A stretch of DNA of 64,000 bases from CAVPOO01 sp963707015 (GTDB taxonomy: Bacteria; Pseudomonadota; Gammaproteobacteria; Thiohalobacterales; Thiohalobacteraceae). The DNA lies in assembly GCA_963707015.1 (NCBI GenBank), contig CAVPOO010000021.1:1-64000 (forward strand), written 5' to 3'. This document shows positions 52,675 through 60,914 of the stretch, in pieces (the stretch's first letter is position 1; every line of letters begins with the position of its first letter). The notes below the pieces were generated by a model, which was not told where the DNA came from, ran no database searches, and was given only the letters and a program-made list of their open reading frames with translations. Made by a program: the position numbers and the translations under genes.

Positions 52675-53532
52675 ATGAACCGACCTGATCCCATCACTTC
52701 TCTGCAGCGAGGAATTGCCGACGTACAAGGCAGCGCAGACACACGGCGGATCGCCATCGACAAAGTCGGCATCAAGGACATCCGCCACCCTATTCGCGTG
52801 CGGGACCGGTCCGATGGTGAGCAACACACGATTGCCAACTTCAACATGTACGTGAATCTGCCGCACAACTTCAAGGGCACGCACATGTCCCGCTTCGTGG
52901 AGATTCTCAATCGTCACGAGAAGGAGATTACGGTGGACTCCTTCAAGGACATGCTGCACGAACTCACTGAGGTGCTGGAAGCGCAAGCCGGTCATATCGA
53001 AATGACCTTCCACTATTTTGTCAACAAGTCAGCGCCGGTATCCGGTGTGCAGAGCCTGCTGGACTACGAGGTCACGTTTACCGGGGAAATCCGCGACCGT
53101 AACCCGCAGATGTGGCTGAAGGTCGTGGTTCCGGTCACTAGCCTCTGTCCCTGTTCCAAAGAGATCTCGGATCGCGGCGCGCATAATCAGCGTTCGCACG
53201 TCACCGTCGAGGTCCGGACGCGGGACTTTATCTGGATCGAAGAACTGATCGAGCTGGTGGAAAAGGAAGCATCCTGTGAGCTCTACGGGCTTCTGAAACG
53301 TCCCGATGAAAAACTGGTCACGGAACGCGCCTACGACAACCCGAAGTTCGTTGAGGATATGGTGCGAGATGTCGCTGCCCGGTTGAATGATGACGACCGG
53401 ATCGGCGCCTACACGGTTGAATCGGAAAACTTCGAATCCATCCACAATCACTCGGCCTACGCCATGATCGTGAAGGACAAGGAAGCAGACGAGCAGCAGG
53501 CGACAGCGGCGAAACGCGAGCCGCTTATCTGA
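52675..53532 (+). CDS. folE2: GTP cyclohydrolase I FolE2 (type IB)
   Basis: Makes dihydroneopterin triphosphate from GTP for folate and queuosine, using metals other than zinc. The metal-binding Cys is in SLCPCSKEISDRGAHNQRS (about 158), with the Glu and His residues of the family (EILNRHEKEI, ENFESIHNHSAYA). 285 aa. In some bacteria FolE2 is a zinc-independent backup; whether the usual FolE exists elsewhere cannot be seen here. It converges with the protease gene with an 8-bp overlap. Confidence 0.95.
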   Translation: MNRPDPITSLQRGIADVQGSADTRRIAIDKVGIKDIRHPIRVRDRSDGEQHTIANFNMYVNLPHNFKGTHMSRFVEILNRHEKEITVDSFKDMLHELTEVLEAQAGHIEMTFHYFVNKSAPVSGVQSLLDYEVTFTGEIRDRNPQMWLKVVVPVTSLCPCSKEISDRGAHNQRSHVTVEVRTRDFIWIEELIELVEKEASCELYGLLKRPDEKLVTERAYDNPKFVEDMVRDVAARLNDDDRIGAYTVESENFESIHNHSAYAMIVKDKEADEQQATAAKREPLI

Positions 53533-54172
53533 TTCGGCTCAGCGTCAGGCGTCGACCGTCATTGGCCATCTGCAGCCTGCCGAGGAACGACATACCTAAC
53601 AGCGGACTGTCAGGCTGTGCTCCGTCCAGGACAACTGCCTCGACATTCCGCAACGTGATCGCGCCGACCTTCACGGTATCGAGCCTGACCCGGTAGACGC
53701 GCTCCAGTCGCGAGGCTGTCATCACGGCAGCGGGTTCCCCGATAACCCGAAAATCGATACCGAGCCGCCTGGCTTGCGCGGAATTCATGGCGACCGAACT
53801 CGCACCCGTATCGACCAGAAATTTGACCGGCAGGCCGTTGATGCTCCCAACCGTGCGAAACATACCGGAAGGATCGCGCCAGATCTGCACCTCCTCGGTG
53901 TCCGGCGCACGGTGATGCGCCCGGACCCGCACGCCCAGAGGATAGTACCTGTTGTCACCGTCAATCTCGATGCTCGCGCCCTCGGTACTGACATCCAGCA
54001 ATCTGATCCCGCCCGGGGTGGATTGGCCCTTCCTCAGCAGGTGCTTCTCACCGTCAATCCGGAGCATCGCCCGTTCCCCGAACAGGGCAAGCACCTCGAC
54101 ATCAGCGGCAAATACGCGGCACGCCAGGCTGTGCAACAGCGCCAATGCCAGGATTCCCCGTCGTACTGCCAT
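53525..54172 (-). CDS. Retropepsin-like aspartic protease, exported
   Basis: Predicted periplasmic single-domain aspartic protease (TIGR02281-like), 215 aa. Signal peptide at the N-terminus (ILALALLHSLACRVFA). The active site is FLVDTGASSVAMN (about residue 119), and the strand after it ends in LLGMSFLGRL. As in retroviral proteases, a dimer would form the active site. The substrate is unknown. Confidence 0.88.
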   Translation of the reverse strand: MAVRRGILALALLHSLACRVFAADVEVLALFGERAMLRIDGEKHLLRKGQSTPGGIRLLDVSTEGASIEIDGDNRYYPLGVRVRAHHRAPDTEEVQIWRDPSGMFRTVGSINGLPVKFLVDTGASSVAMNSAQARRLGIDFRVIGEPAAVMTASRLERVYRVRLDTVKVGAITLRNVEAVVLDGAQPDSPLLGMSFLGRLQMANDGRRLTLSRIR

Positions 54173-54187
54173 GACTGCCTCCGCAAC

Positions 54188-54700
54188 CTAAAAGTCCCAG
54201 CCAAGACCACCGGAATACAGGCGTTCGATACCGGCCAGTACCAGTCCCGCCGCCAGACCCGCCAATAGATCATCAAGCATAATGCCTACGCCGCCTCGCA
54301 GGCGGCGGTCAACGGTTCTTATCGGCCAGGGTTTGAAAATGTCAAAGAGGCGAAACAGGAGAAATCCGCCAATGATCCAGTTCCACTGTTTGGGTGCCCA
54401 GGCCATGGTCACCAGGTATCCCACGATCTCGTCCCAGACGATGCCGGGATGATCGTGAACCTGCAGATCCCGCGCCGTGCGCCCGCACAACCACACGCCA
54501 GCCACGAACAATCCGGCTGTGAGCAAGAGATACCAGACGGCATCCAGATCCCGCAATAGAAATACCAGGGGGACTGCAAGCAGAGTACCGGCCGTACCCG
54601 GCGCCGTGGGCGAGAGTCCGGCTCCAAAACCGAATGCCAGCAAGTGAACGGGCCGGCGCAGCAGATTTGCGAAGGTGGGGGAATTCCCTCTAGTCGTCAT
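54188..54700 (-). CDS. pgpA: Phosphatidylglycerophosphatase A
   Basis: Removes phosphate from phosphatidylglycerophosphate in the inner membrane to give phosphatidylglycerol. 170 aa, several membrane helices, with GFGAGLSPTAPGTAGTLLAVPLVFLL near the N-terminus and the acidic catalytic segments HDHPGIVWDEIVGYLV and GGVGIMLDDLLAGLAAGL. It follows thiL in the common nusB-thiL-pgpA order, with a 206-bp spacer. Confidence 0.95.
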   Translation of the reverse strand: MTTRGNSPTFANLLRRPVHLLAFGFGAGLSPTAPGTAGTLLAVPLVFLLRDLDAVWYLLLTAGLFVAGVWLCGRTARDLQVHDHPGIVWDEIVGYLVTMAWAPKQWNWIIGGFLLFRLFDIFKPWPIRTVDRRLRGGVGIMLDDLLAGLAAGLVLAGIERLYSGGLGWDF

Positions 54701-54862
54701 GCCTCAAAACCGGATTGCATGTATGACTGCAATCGCACGGGCCAGGGGTTTGCCAGTGGAGCTCGCCGCTCGCTTGACAGCCTTGCGTCATTCTCGCTCG
54801 TACTCTTTCAACTTGATACTACCGATGCTGACAATCAGGCTGAGTGCCAAGCACCAGCTGGA

Positions 54863-54878
54863 GCGGCCCGCGGGCCGC
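54863..54878 (-). terminator. GC palindrome between thiL and pgpA
   Basis: GCGGCCCG followed directly by CGGGCCGC, a 16-bp perfect palindrome in the 206-bp thiL-pgpA spacer. No U tract follows. It may be a partial terminator or only GC-rich spacer; nothing else recognisable lies in this gap. Confidence 0.35.
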
Positions 54879-54906
54879 TTCGTCCAGGTGCGCCTGGGCA
54901 CACGAA

Positions 54907-55893
54907 CTAACCGAAATGCTGATATCCAGGCGCCCCTGGTCGAAAATCACGGCCATCACTGTACACACAACGCAGGCCGGGCGTTTCCTGGATGACACCG
55001 ATCTGCGTGCACATCTCGAACACCTCCGCCAGCGCTTCGAACTGTTCGATGCGGTAAGGCGGGACCGTAAAACAAAGCTCGTAGTCATCGCCACCGGCCA
55101 GTGCACCTTGCAGAGCCTCGGGCGTGCCCGGGCCGATATCCAATTGCTCACACAGGCGCTGATAAGCCGGCGATGTCGGAACCTGATCCACGCGCAATTC
55201 GGCACCAACACCACTCTGATCGAGTATATGACCCAGATCGGCCATCAAGCCGTCGGAGATGTCGATCGCAGCACTGGCTATGCCACGCAGGGCAATGCCA
55301 TACGCAATTCGCGGTTCCGGATACTCCAGACGCCGCACCAGTTCCCTCGCCTCGGGCGAATCCAGCGCGTGAGAGGCTTGCAGAAGGCGCAGGCCCAGAC
55401 TGGCATCGCCAAGCGTTCCCGTGACAAAAATACGGTCCGCAACTTTCGCGGCGCCGCGCTGCAGCATCTGACCGGGCGGGATCAGCCCCATCGCCTGTAC
55501 GGTTACCGCGAGTGGTCCGCGCGTGGTGTCGCCGCCCACCAACTGCACCCCGTAGCGTTCACACAGCTGGAAAAAACCCCGCGCAAAAGCCTCCAGCCAG
55601 TTGGCGTCGGCCTCGGGCAGGCTCAGCACCAGGGTTGCCCAGGCCGGTTGCGCCCCCATGGCGGCAAGATCACTCAGGTTGACGGCGAGCGACTTGTGCC
55701 CGATGGCGGCCGGCGCGGTGCCGGCCGGGAAATGGACATCGGCAACGAAGGTATCCGTCGCAGCGACCAGCTGCATCCCTTGAGGAATGTCGAGGACCGC
55801 CGCGTCGTCACCGATACCCAGCACCACATCATGGCGAGTGCTCGCCCGGCGGGTAAAGTAGCGCTCGATGATTGAGAATTCGGAAAGTGACAT
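54907..55893 (-). CDS. thiL: Thiamine-monophosphate kinase
   Basis: Phosphorylates thiamine monophosphate to the active diphosphate. The start MSLSEFSIIERYFTRR gives 328 aa. The GIGDDAAVLDIPQG ATP/metal motif (about 25-38), the DIHFPAGT-like segment, GDASLGLRLL, and GGDDYELCFTVP (about 255) are present. The frame is open further upstream but lacks conserved sequence. Located between nusB and pgpA. Confidence 0.95.
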   Translation of the reverse strand: MSLSEFSIIERYFTRRASTRHDVVLGIGDDAAVLDIPQGMQLVAATDTFVADVHFPAGTAPAAIGHKSLAVNLSDLAAMGAQPAWATLVLSLPEADANWLEAFARGFFQLCERYGVQLVGGDTTRGPLAVTVQAMGLIPPGQMLQRGAAKVADRIFVTGTLGDASLGLRLLQASHALDSPEARELVRRLEYPEPRIAYGIALRGIASAAIDISDGLMADLGHILDQSGVGAELRVDQVPTSPAYQRLCEQLDIGPGTPEALQGALAGGDDYELCFTVPPYRIEQFEALAEVFEMCTQIGVIQETPGLRCVYSDGRDFRPGAPGYQHFG

Positions 55894-55927
55894 GGGCCGC
55901 CGCCCTGGCGAAAAGGCCGGTGCGGTT

Positions 55928-56389
55928 TCAGTGCCCGCCGCGGGAGCACTCTGCCGAACGCAGCCGGTGCGCGAGTCGATCGAGTACCCCGTTGACGAAG
56001 GTGTAGCCCTGCTCAGCGCCAAACTTCCGGGTGAGCGAAACTGCCTCATTGAGAATCACCCGGCAGGGAACATCCGCTCGAAACACGAGCTCGTAGGTGG
56101 CGATCCGCAGCACAGCGCGCTCAATGGGATCAACCAGTTCGATCTTGCGATCCAGTGCCGGGGCCAGCTCGGCATCGAGTTGACTGACGTTCTGTACGAC
56201 ACCCTGCAAGAGTTCCCGGAAGTAGTCGGAATCAACGCCCCGATACTCGCTCGAGTCGGCAAACTGGGCAGCAATATCCCCGGTATCCATGGCCGTCATC
56301 TGCCATTGATAAACCGCCTGCAGCGCGCATCGGCGCGCCCTGGTGCGCTCGGCATGTATCACCCGTTCCTGGCTCACCACGGTATTCAA
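55928..56389 (-). CDS. nusB: Transcription antitermination protein NusB
   Basis: RNA-binding helical protein that with NusE forms the rRNA antitermination complex. 153 aa, with ARRCALQAVYQWQM near the N-terminus, PIERAVLRIATYEL in the middle and the VSLTRKFGAEQGYTFVNGVLDRL end. It is 5 bp downstream of ribH, the common ribH-nusB pairing. Confidence 0.96.
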   Translation of the reverse strand: MNTVVSQERVIHAERTRARRCALQAVYQWQMTAMDTGDIAAQFADSSEYRGVDSDYFRELLQGVVQNVSQLDAELAPALDRKIELVDPIERAVLRIATYELVFRADVPCRVILNEAVSLTRKFGAEQGYTFVNGVLDRLAHRLRSAECSRGGH

Positions 56390-56394
56390 GACCT

Positions 56395-56871
56395 TCAGAC
56401 CTCGAGATTACGCAGCAGGTCGACCATCTCAATGGCCGAGAGGGCCGCCTCAACACCCTTGTTTCCCGCCTTGGTGCCGGCGCGCTCAATGGCCTGCTCG
56501 ATCGTGTCGACCGTCAGCACACCGAAGGCGACGGGGATATCATATTCCATCGCTACGCTTGCGAGACCTTTGGTGCATTCGCCGGCGACATACTCGAAAT
56601 GCGGTGTGCCACCGCGAATAACTGCACCCAGCGCAATGATGGCGTCATACTTCTTGCTGGCCGCAAGGTGCTGCGCAACCAGCGGCATCTCAAAGGCACC
56701 CGGCACCCGGACCACGTGCAGATCGCGCTCTTCTGCCCCGTGGCGCTTGAGTGCATCCACCGCACCCTTGAGCAGGCTCTCGACGACAAAACCGTTAAAA
56801 CGTGAAACCAGCAACGCGAAACGCGCATCGCGGACCTGGAGCTTGCCTTCATATTCAGTCATCTTGGTCAT
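56395..56871 (-). CDS. ribH: 6,7-dimethyl-8-ribityllumazine synthase
   Basis: Penultimate step of riboflavin synthesis, joining the ribB product with the pyrimidine from RibD. 158 aa with ALLVSRFNGFVVESLLKGAVDALKRHG, VRVPGAFEMPLVAQHLA and ALGAVIRGGTPHFEYVAGE including the catalytic His. It lies between ribB and nusB. Confidence 0.97.
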   Translation of the reverse strand: MTKMTEYEGKLQVRDARFALLVSRFNGFVVESLLKGAVDALKRHGAEERDLHVVRVPGAFEMPLVAQHLAASKKYDAIIALGAVIRGGTPHFEYVAGECTKGLASVAMEYDIPVAFGVLTVDTIEQAIERAGTKAGNKGVEAALSAIEMVDLLRNLEV

Positions 56872-56921
56872 GTCACCTGTTGCTCGTCATCACTGTACAG
56901 CATGCCCGCCGCCGCCACCAG

Positions 56922-58040
56922 CTAATCACAGGGCACGTATTCCACGACTTCCAGTCCGAATCCGTCGAGCGCGTGCATGATTTTCGGGGCGCTCAGCACG
57001 CGCATGCGGTGAACGCCCAGTTCCCCGAGGATCTGCGCGCCGACGCCATAGGTACGCAGTTCCTCGCGTTGCGCGGAACGCTGGCTTTCCCAATGGGCGC
57101 CATGCTCGGCATAGTTGCGGATACGGCGCACCAGTGAATCAGGCTCTTCGGGTTTCCCCAGCACGATGACAATGCCCTCCCCTTCGCGGGCGACCCGCCG
57201 AAGGGCACGCCGCAACGGCCAACCACAATCATCGGTTGTTGCCCCGAGCAGGTCACACAGCATACCTTGCACATGCACACGCACCAGAACCGGCTCGCCA
57301 AAATCCGGCTCGCCGTGAACGAGCGCAAGATGCACGTTCCTGTCGATGCTGTCCTCAAAGGCGACCAGCCTGAAAGTTCCGTATTCAGTGGGAAGCTCGC
57401 AGTCGGCGACCCGCGCGATGGTTTTCTCATTTTCGATACGGTAATGAATGAGATCCGCGATCGTTCCGATCTTCAGCTTGTGTTGCACGGCAAACTGCTC
57501 GAGATCGGGGCGGCGCGCCATGGTGCCGTCCTCATTGAGAATCTCCACGATCACTGCTGCAGGTTCATATCCGGCCAGCCGCGCGAGGTCACAGCCCGCC
57601 TCGGTATGGCCCGCCCGTGTCATGACACCCCCGGGCTGAGCCATCAGCGGGAAGATATGCCCGGGCTGGACCAGATCCGACGGGTCCGCGTCAGGCGCAA
57701 CCGCCGCCTGGATAGTCGTCGCCCGATCGGCCGCGGATATGCCCGTCGTCACGCCCTCCGCTGCCTCGATCGACACGGTGAAGTTGGTGGACAGACTCGC
57801 TGTGTTCGATGAAACCATCAGCGGCAGGTCGAGCTGACGGCAGCGCTCGCGCGTGAGTGTCAGGCAAATCAGTCCTCGCCCGTAGCGCGCCATGAAGTTG
57901 ATGTCTTCGGGACGCACGCAGGCCGCGGACATGACGAGATCGCCTTCGTTCTCGCGATCTTCGTCATCCATGAGAATGACCATCCTGCCCTCACGCAGGT
58001 CCTCGATGATCTCTTCAGTGCTGTTCAATTCCATAGGCAT
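56922..58040 (-). CDS. ribB: DHBP synthase with degenerate GTP cyclohydrolase II domain (RibBX type)
   Basis: The N-terminal half (about 1-205) is an intact 3,4-dihydroxy-2-butanone-4-phosphate synthase (MDDEDRENEGDLVMSA, TRAGHTEAGCDLARLAG). The C-terminal half aligns with GTP cyclohydrolase II, but the zinc-binding pattern (three Cys in ECLTGDxxGSxRCDCG) is replaced by VQGMLCDLLGATTDDCG, so that activity is probably lost. 372 aa. This is the RibBX architecture known in several proteobacteria; a separate active RibA should be encoded elsewhere. Located 217 bp after ribE. Confidence 0.93.
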   Translation of the reverse strand: MPMELNSTEEIIEDLREGRMVILMDDEDRENEGDLVMSAACVRPEDINFMARYGRGLICLTLTRERCRQLDLPLMVSSNTASLSTNFTVSIEAAEGVTTGISAADRATTIQAAVAPDADPSDLVQPGHIFPLMAQPGGVMTRAGHTEAGCDLARLAGYEPAAVIVEILNEDGTMARRPDLEQFAVQHKLKIGTIADLIHYRIENEKTIARVADCELPTEYGTFRLVAFEDSIDRNVHLALVHGEPDFGEPVLVRVHVQGMLCDLLGATTDDCGWPLRRALRRVAREGEGIVIVLGKPEEPDSLVRRIRNYAEHGAHWESQRSAQREELRTYGVGAQILGELGVHRMRVLSAPKIMHALDGFGLEVVEYVPCD

Positions 58041-58099
58041 TACCGGTTTCCGGTTAACGGCAACGAGTGCTTTTCAATCTGTTGATGACGGATAGTATG

Positions 58100-58169
58100 G
58101 CCACGGAGTCCACGGAAAGAACCAGCACCCGTTAGAACTTTTTCTGTGTTTTTCCGTGGATTCCGTGGC
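58100..58169. repeat. Inverted repeat of CCACGGA-rich sequence
   Basis: A 19-base arm starting GCCACGGA (58100-58118) pairs with 58151-58169, with one G-T mismatch, around a 32-base loop rich in A/T. Each arm is itself a direct repeat of CCACGGA. It lies between ribE and ribB, beside a second palindrome. It may be a dispersed palindromic element; only one copy is seen in this window. Confidence 0.7.
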
Positions 58170-58215
58170 TATAAATAAAAATACCGGCACTCAGCTCAAT
58201 TTGTCAGCATCCGCC

Positions 58216-58259
58216 AGTATCACCTTGAAGGAGTACCAGTACTCCTTCAAGGTGATACT
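58216..58259. repeat. Perfect 44-bp palindrome at the ribE stop codon
   Basis: Two exact 21-bp arms (58216-58236 and 58239-58259; outer ends AGTATCACC and GGTGATACT) are separated only by CA. The right arm overlaps the riboflavin synthase TAG stop (58258-58260). The transcript would form a very stable hairpin directly after ribE. No U tract follows on the minus strand. It could be a terminator or mRNA-stabilising stem, or a palindromic repeat insertion. Confidence 0.85.
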
Positions 58260-58920
58260 AGCCACCTCCGGCAAATCCATGCTGTTGCAGGAATGCTTCC
58301 GTGATCCCGCCACCCGACTCGGCAGCCTTGTCACCCATGAGCAGCCGCTCCAGGTAGCGGGCAATGATATCAACTTCCAGATTGACACGACGCCCCTGTC
58401 GAAACTCGCCCAGGGTCGTTGCCCGCAATGTATGCGGAACGATATTGAGATCGAAGACCGCTCCGTCCACCGCATTTACCGTCAAGCTGACACCGTCAAC
58501 GCAAATCGATCCCTTTTCTGCAATATACCGCGCCAGGTGTGGCGGAACCTGTATACGCATCCGCTCCGAGCGACCCTCCGGCCGGCGTTCGACGAGTGTA
58601 CCCACCCCGTCGACATGCCCGCTGACCAGGTGCCCGCCGAGCCGCGTCGTGGGTGTCAAGGCCTTTTCGAGATTCACGGGGCTGCCCGCTTGCAGATCAC
58701 CAAAGATCGTCCTGGCCAGGGTCTCTGCAGACACATCGGCCCAGAACCCGTCACCGGTCAACTCGATTGCGGTCAGGCAGACGCCACTGACAGCGACGCT
58801 GTCACCGGCTTGTACATCCGCCAGATCGAGCGCGCCGCATTCAATCCGCACACGCATATCCGCGCCCTTCGGTTCAAGGGCGGCAATGCGGCCTACAGCT
58901 TCTATGATGCCTGTGAACAT
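58258..58920 (-). CDS. ribE: Riboflavin synthase alpha chain
   Basis: Dismutates two lumazines to riboflavin. The start MFTGIIEAVGRIAALE is the family N-terminus (220 aa). Two tandem lumazine-binding domains, each with a GDSVAVSGVCLTAIEL or GSICVDGVSLTVNAV segment, and the linker NLEKALTPTTRLGGHLVSGHVDG. The TAG stop lies in a 44-bp palindrome. The 205-bp spacer to ribD upstream shows nothing recognisable, and no FMN riboswitch is seen. Confidence 0.96.
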   Translation of the reverse strand: MFTGIIEAVGRIAALEPKGADMRVRIECGALDLADVQAGDSVAVSGVCLTAIELTGDGFWADVSAETLARTIFGDLQAGSPVNLEKALTPTTRLGGHLVSGHVDGVGTLVERRPEGRSERMRIQVPPHLARYIAEKGSICVDGVSLTVNAVDGAVFDLNIVPHTLRATTLGEFRQGRRVNLEVDIIARYLERLLMGDKAAESGGGITEAFLQQHGFAGGG

Positions 58921-59125
58921 AAGCTCAACAACCCGAACATAGCCATGCAACCCAGAGAACGTTGCCTGCTCAGAACCCTCTTCGAATCGCCAGCCAGAGC
59001 ATAACCCGGCATTGAGACCGACAGCATCCTGATGAACCCCGCGTATCAGACGTCAACACCGAGACCATCCCGAATCTGAGCTCCCGTCTTACGACCATTC
59101 AAGCGGCGACCTCGCGCGCGCCCCA

Positions 59126-60238
59126 CTACCTGGCCCCGCTCGTCACGGTTGCGGTGATCTTCCAGTCTCGCCCGACCGCCCGGATGTCATGAATGTCTAA
59201 GCTGACGCGATCGTTCATCCTTGCCAGCCACGGCAGTTCGAACAGCCCGCGTGCCATATTGCCCATCAGGTGTGGTGCCATATAGACCACCAGCTCGTCG
59301 ATGAATCCGGCCGCCAGCAGCGAACCTGCCAGGCGCGGACCAGCCTCGACCATGATCTCGTTCATCTCTCTGTCTGCGAGTCTGGCAAGCACGGCGCCGA
59401 GGTCGACCCCGAGTTCGCTGCGCGCTACGGTCTCGATTTCCGCACCTGCGGTTTCCAGTGCCCGCCTGCGAACGACATCCCCATTGGCCGTAAACACCAG
59501 AGTAATTCCGGGCAGACGGAGCATTTTTGCCTCCGGTGGCATGCGCAGTTGCCGATCGAGAATGACACGCAGGGGCTGGCGTGTGACCGGCTGATCGTCG
59601 TTCTCAAGTCTGGCCGTCAGCGCGGGGTCATCTGCCAGAACGGTGCCGATCGCGGTCATGATGGCCGAGCTCCGCGCTCTCAACCGGTGCACGTCGTGCC
59701 GCGCGGCATCCCCGGTGATCCAGCGGCTTTCGCCAGACGCCATGGCCGTGCGCCCATCGACGCTCATCGCCAGCTTGCAGCGCACATAGGGTCGCCGTGA
59801 CCGCATGCGCATCAGAAAGCCGGGATTCAAAGCCTCGGCCTCGCCTTCCAATAGCCCTGCCTGCGTCGCGATGCCCGCTGCCGCCAGCTGCTTCAGCCCC
59901 TCACCGGCCACCTGCGGGTTGGGATCTGTCATCGCGGCCACCACCCGCACAACACCTGCCTGAATCAGGGCATGGCTGCACGGCGGGGTCCGGCCCTGAT
60001 GGCAGCAGGGTTCGAGCGTGATGTAAGCCGTGGCACCGCGCGCGCTTTGGCCCGCCATCCGCAGGGCATTGATCTCCGCATGCGGCCCACCCGCCCTTTC
60101 ATGCCATCCCTCGCCGACGATCTCGCCCTTACCCACGACGACACAGCCGACGCGGGGATTGGGATCCGTCGTGTACAGGCCCTTGCGCGCCAGCTGAATT
60201 GCGCGCGCCATAAAGCGGCGGTCATCAATGGTATTCAT
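59126..60238 (-). CDS. ribD: Bifunctional riboflavin deaminase/reductase RibD
   Basis: Carries out two successive steps of riboflavin synthesis. The N-terminal deaminase domain has the zinc site HAEINALRMAG and EPCCHQGRTPPCSHALI (about 50-90). The C-terminal reductase domain has AMSVDGRTAMASGESRWITG and MVEAGPRLAGSLLAAGFIDELVVYMAP. ATG 60238 chosen over a GTG at 60247; 370 aa. It follows nrdR, the common nrdR-ribD order. Confidence 0.96.
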   Translation of the reverse strand: MNTIDDRRFMARAIQLARKGLYTTDPNPRVGCVVVGKGEIVGEGWHERAGGPHAEINALRMAGQSARGATAYITLEPCCHQGRTPPCSHALIQAGVVRVVAAMTDPNPQVAGEGLKQLAAAGIATQAGLLEGEAEALNPGFLMRMRSRRPYVRCKLAMSVDGRTAMASGESRWITGDAARHDVHRLRARSSAIMTAIGTVLADDPALTARLENDDQPVTRQPLRVILDRQLRMPPEAKMLRLPGITLVFTANGDVVRRRALETAGAEIETVARSELGVDLGAVLARLADREMNEIMVEAGPRLAGSLLAAGFIDELVVYMAPHLMGNMARGLFELPWLARMNDRVSLDIHDIRAVGRDWKITATVTSGAR

Positions 60239-60322
60239 CGCAATCACAGAAAAAGTCGCACACGGCGGGTTCCAGACGGCGGGACGGGTGGCCGTTACCG
60301 ACCCGTGGCTCTGGCTCAGCCG

Positions 60323-60835
60323 CTACTTGCCAATTTCCTCATCGGGCAACAGGGGAATCTGGTCCCGCCTTTCTGCATCCGATGGCTGGCGTTCCAGACG
60401 ATCGATTTCCTCACGAAAGGCATTGACGTCCTCGAAGCTGCGATAGACGGACGCAAACCGCACATAGGCTACCTGATCGAGCTCGCGCAACTCCGCCATG
60501 ACCTCCTCGCCCAGTTGCCCCGATGAAACCTCCCGCTCACCGCTGGCACGCAAATGATGCTGGATGCGGCCGATCGCTATTTCGATCTGATCCGCCGTCA
60601 CAGGCCGTTTCTCGAGCGCGCGCAAAATGCCGCCTCGGAGCTTGTCCTCATTAAACGGCTCCCGTGTGCCATCCTGCTTGATAATGCGTGGCATCACCAG
60701 TTCCGCGGTCTCGTACGTGGTAAAGCGCTCGCCACACGTCAGGCACTCGCGGCGGCGACGCACCTGCACGCCTTCGCTGGCAAGCCGCGAATCTATCACT
60801 TTCGTCTCTTCAGCGTCGCAGAAAGGACAGTGCAT
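60323..60835 (-). CDS. nrdR: Transcriptional repressor NrdR
   Basis: Nucleotide-sensing repressor of ribonucleotide reductase genes. The N-terminal zinc ribbon is MHCPFCDAEETKVIDSR...CLTCGERFTTYE (four Cys), then the ATP-cone domain (VMPRIIKQDGTREPFNEDKLRGGILRALEKRPV). 170 aa. No NrdR-box-bearing nrd gene is in the window. It lies between glyA and ribD as in many gammaproteobacteria. Confidence 0.97.
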   Translation of the reverse strand: MHCPFCDAEETKVIDSRLASEGVQVRRRRECLTCGERFTTYETAELVMPRIIKQDGTREPFNEDKLRGGILRALEKRPVTADQIEIAIGRIQHHLRASGEREVSSGQLGEEVMAELRELDQVAYVRFASVYRSFEDVNAFREEIDRLERQPSDAERRDQIPLLPDEEIGK

Positions 60836-60914
60836 AATTCAGGTGGCCGGCAACCCGTCAGCAGAAAACCCGCTTCCAACACCCGGGCACGGCTTCCGCG
60901 CGACCGGCGACTCG

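Noticed and set aside
54644..54995. Plus-strand frames in the thiL-pgpA spacer
   Set aside because: No conserved pattern; they extend antisense into thiL and pgpA.
58921..59125. Possible FMN riboswitch in the riboflavin gene spacers
   Set aside because: No RFN-element conserved blocks are visible here, before ribB or before ribD.
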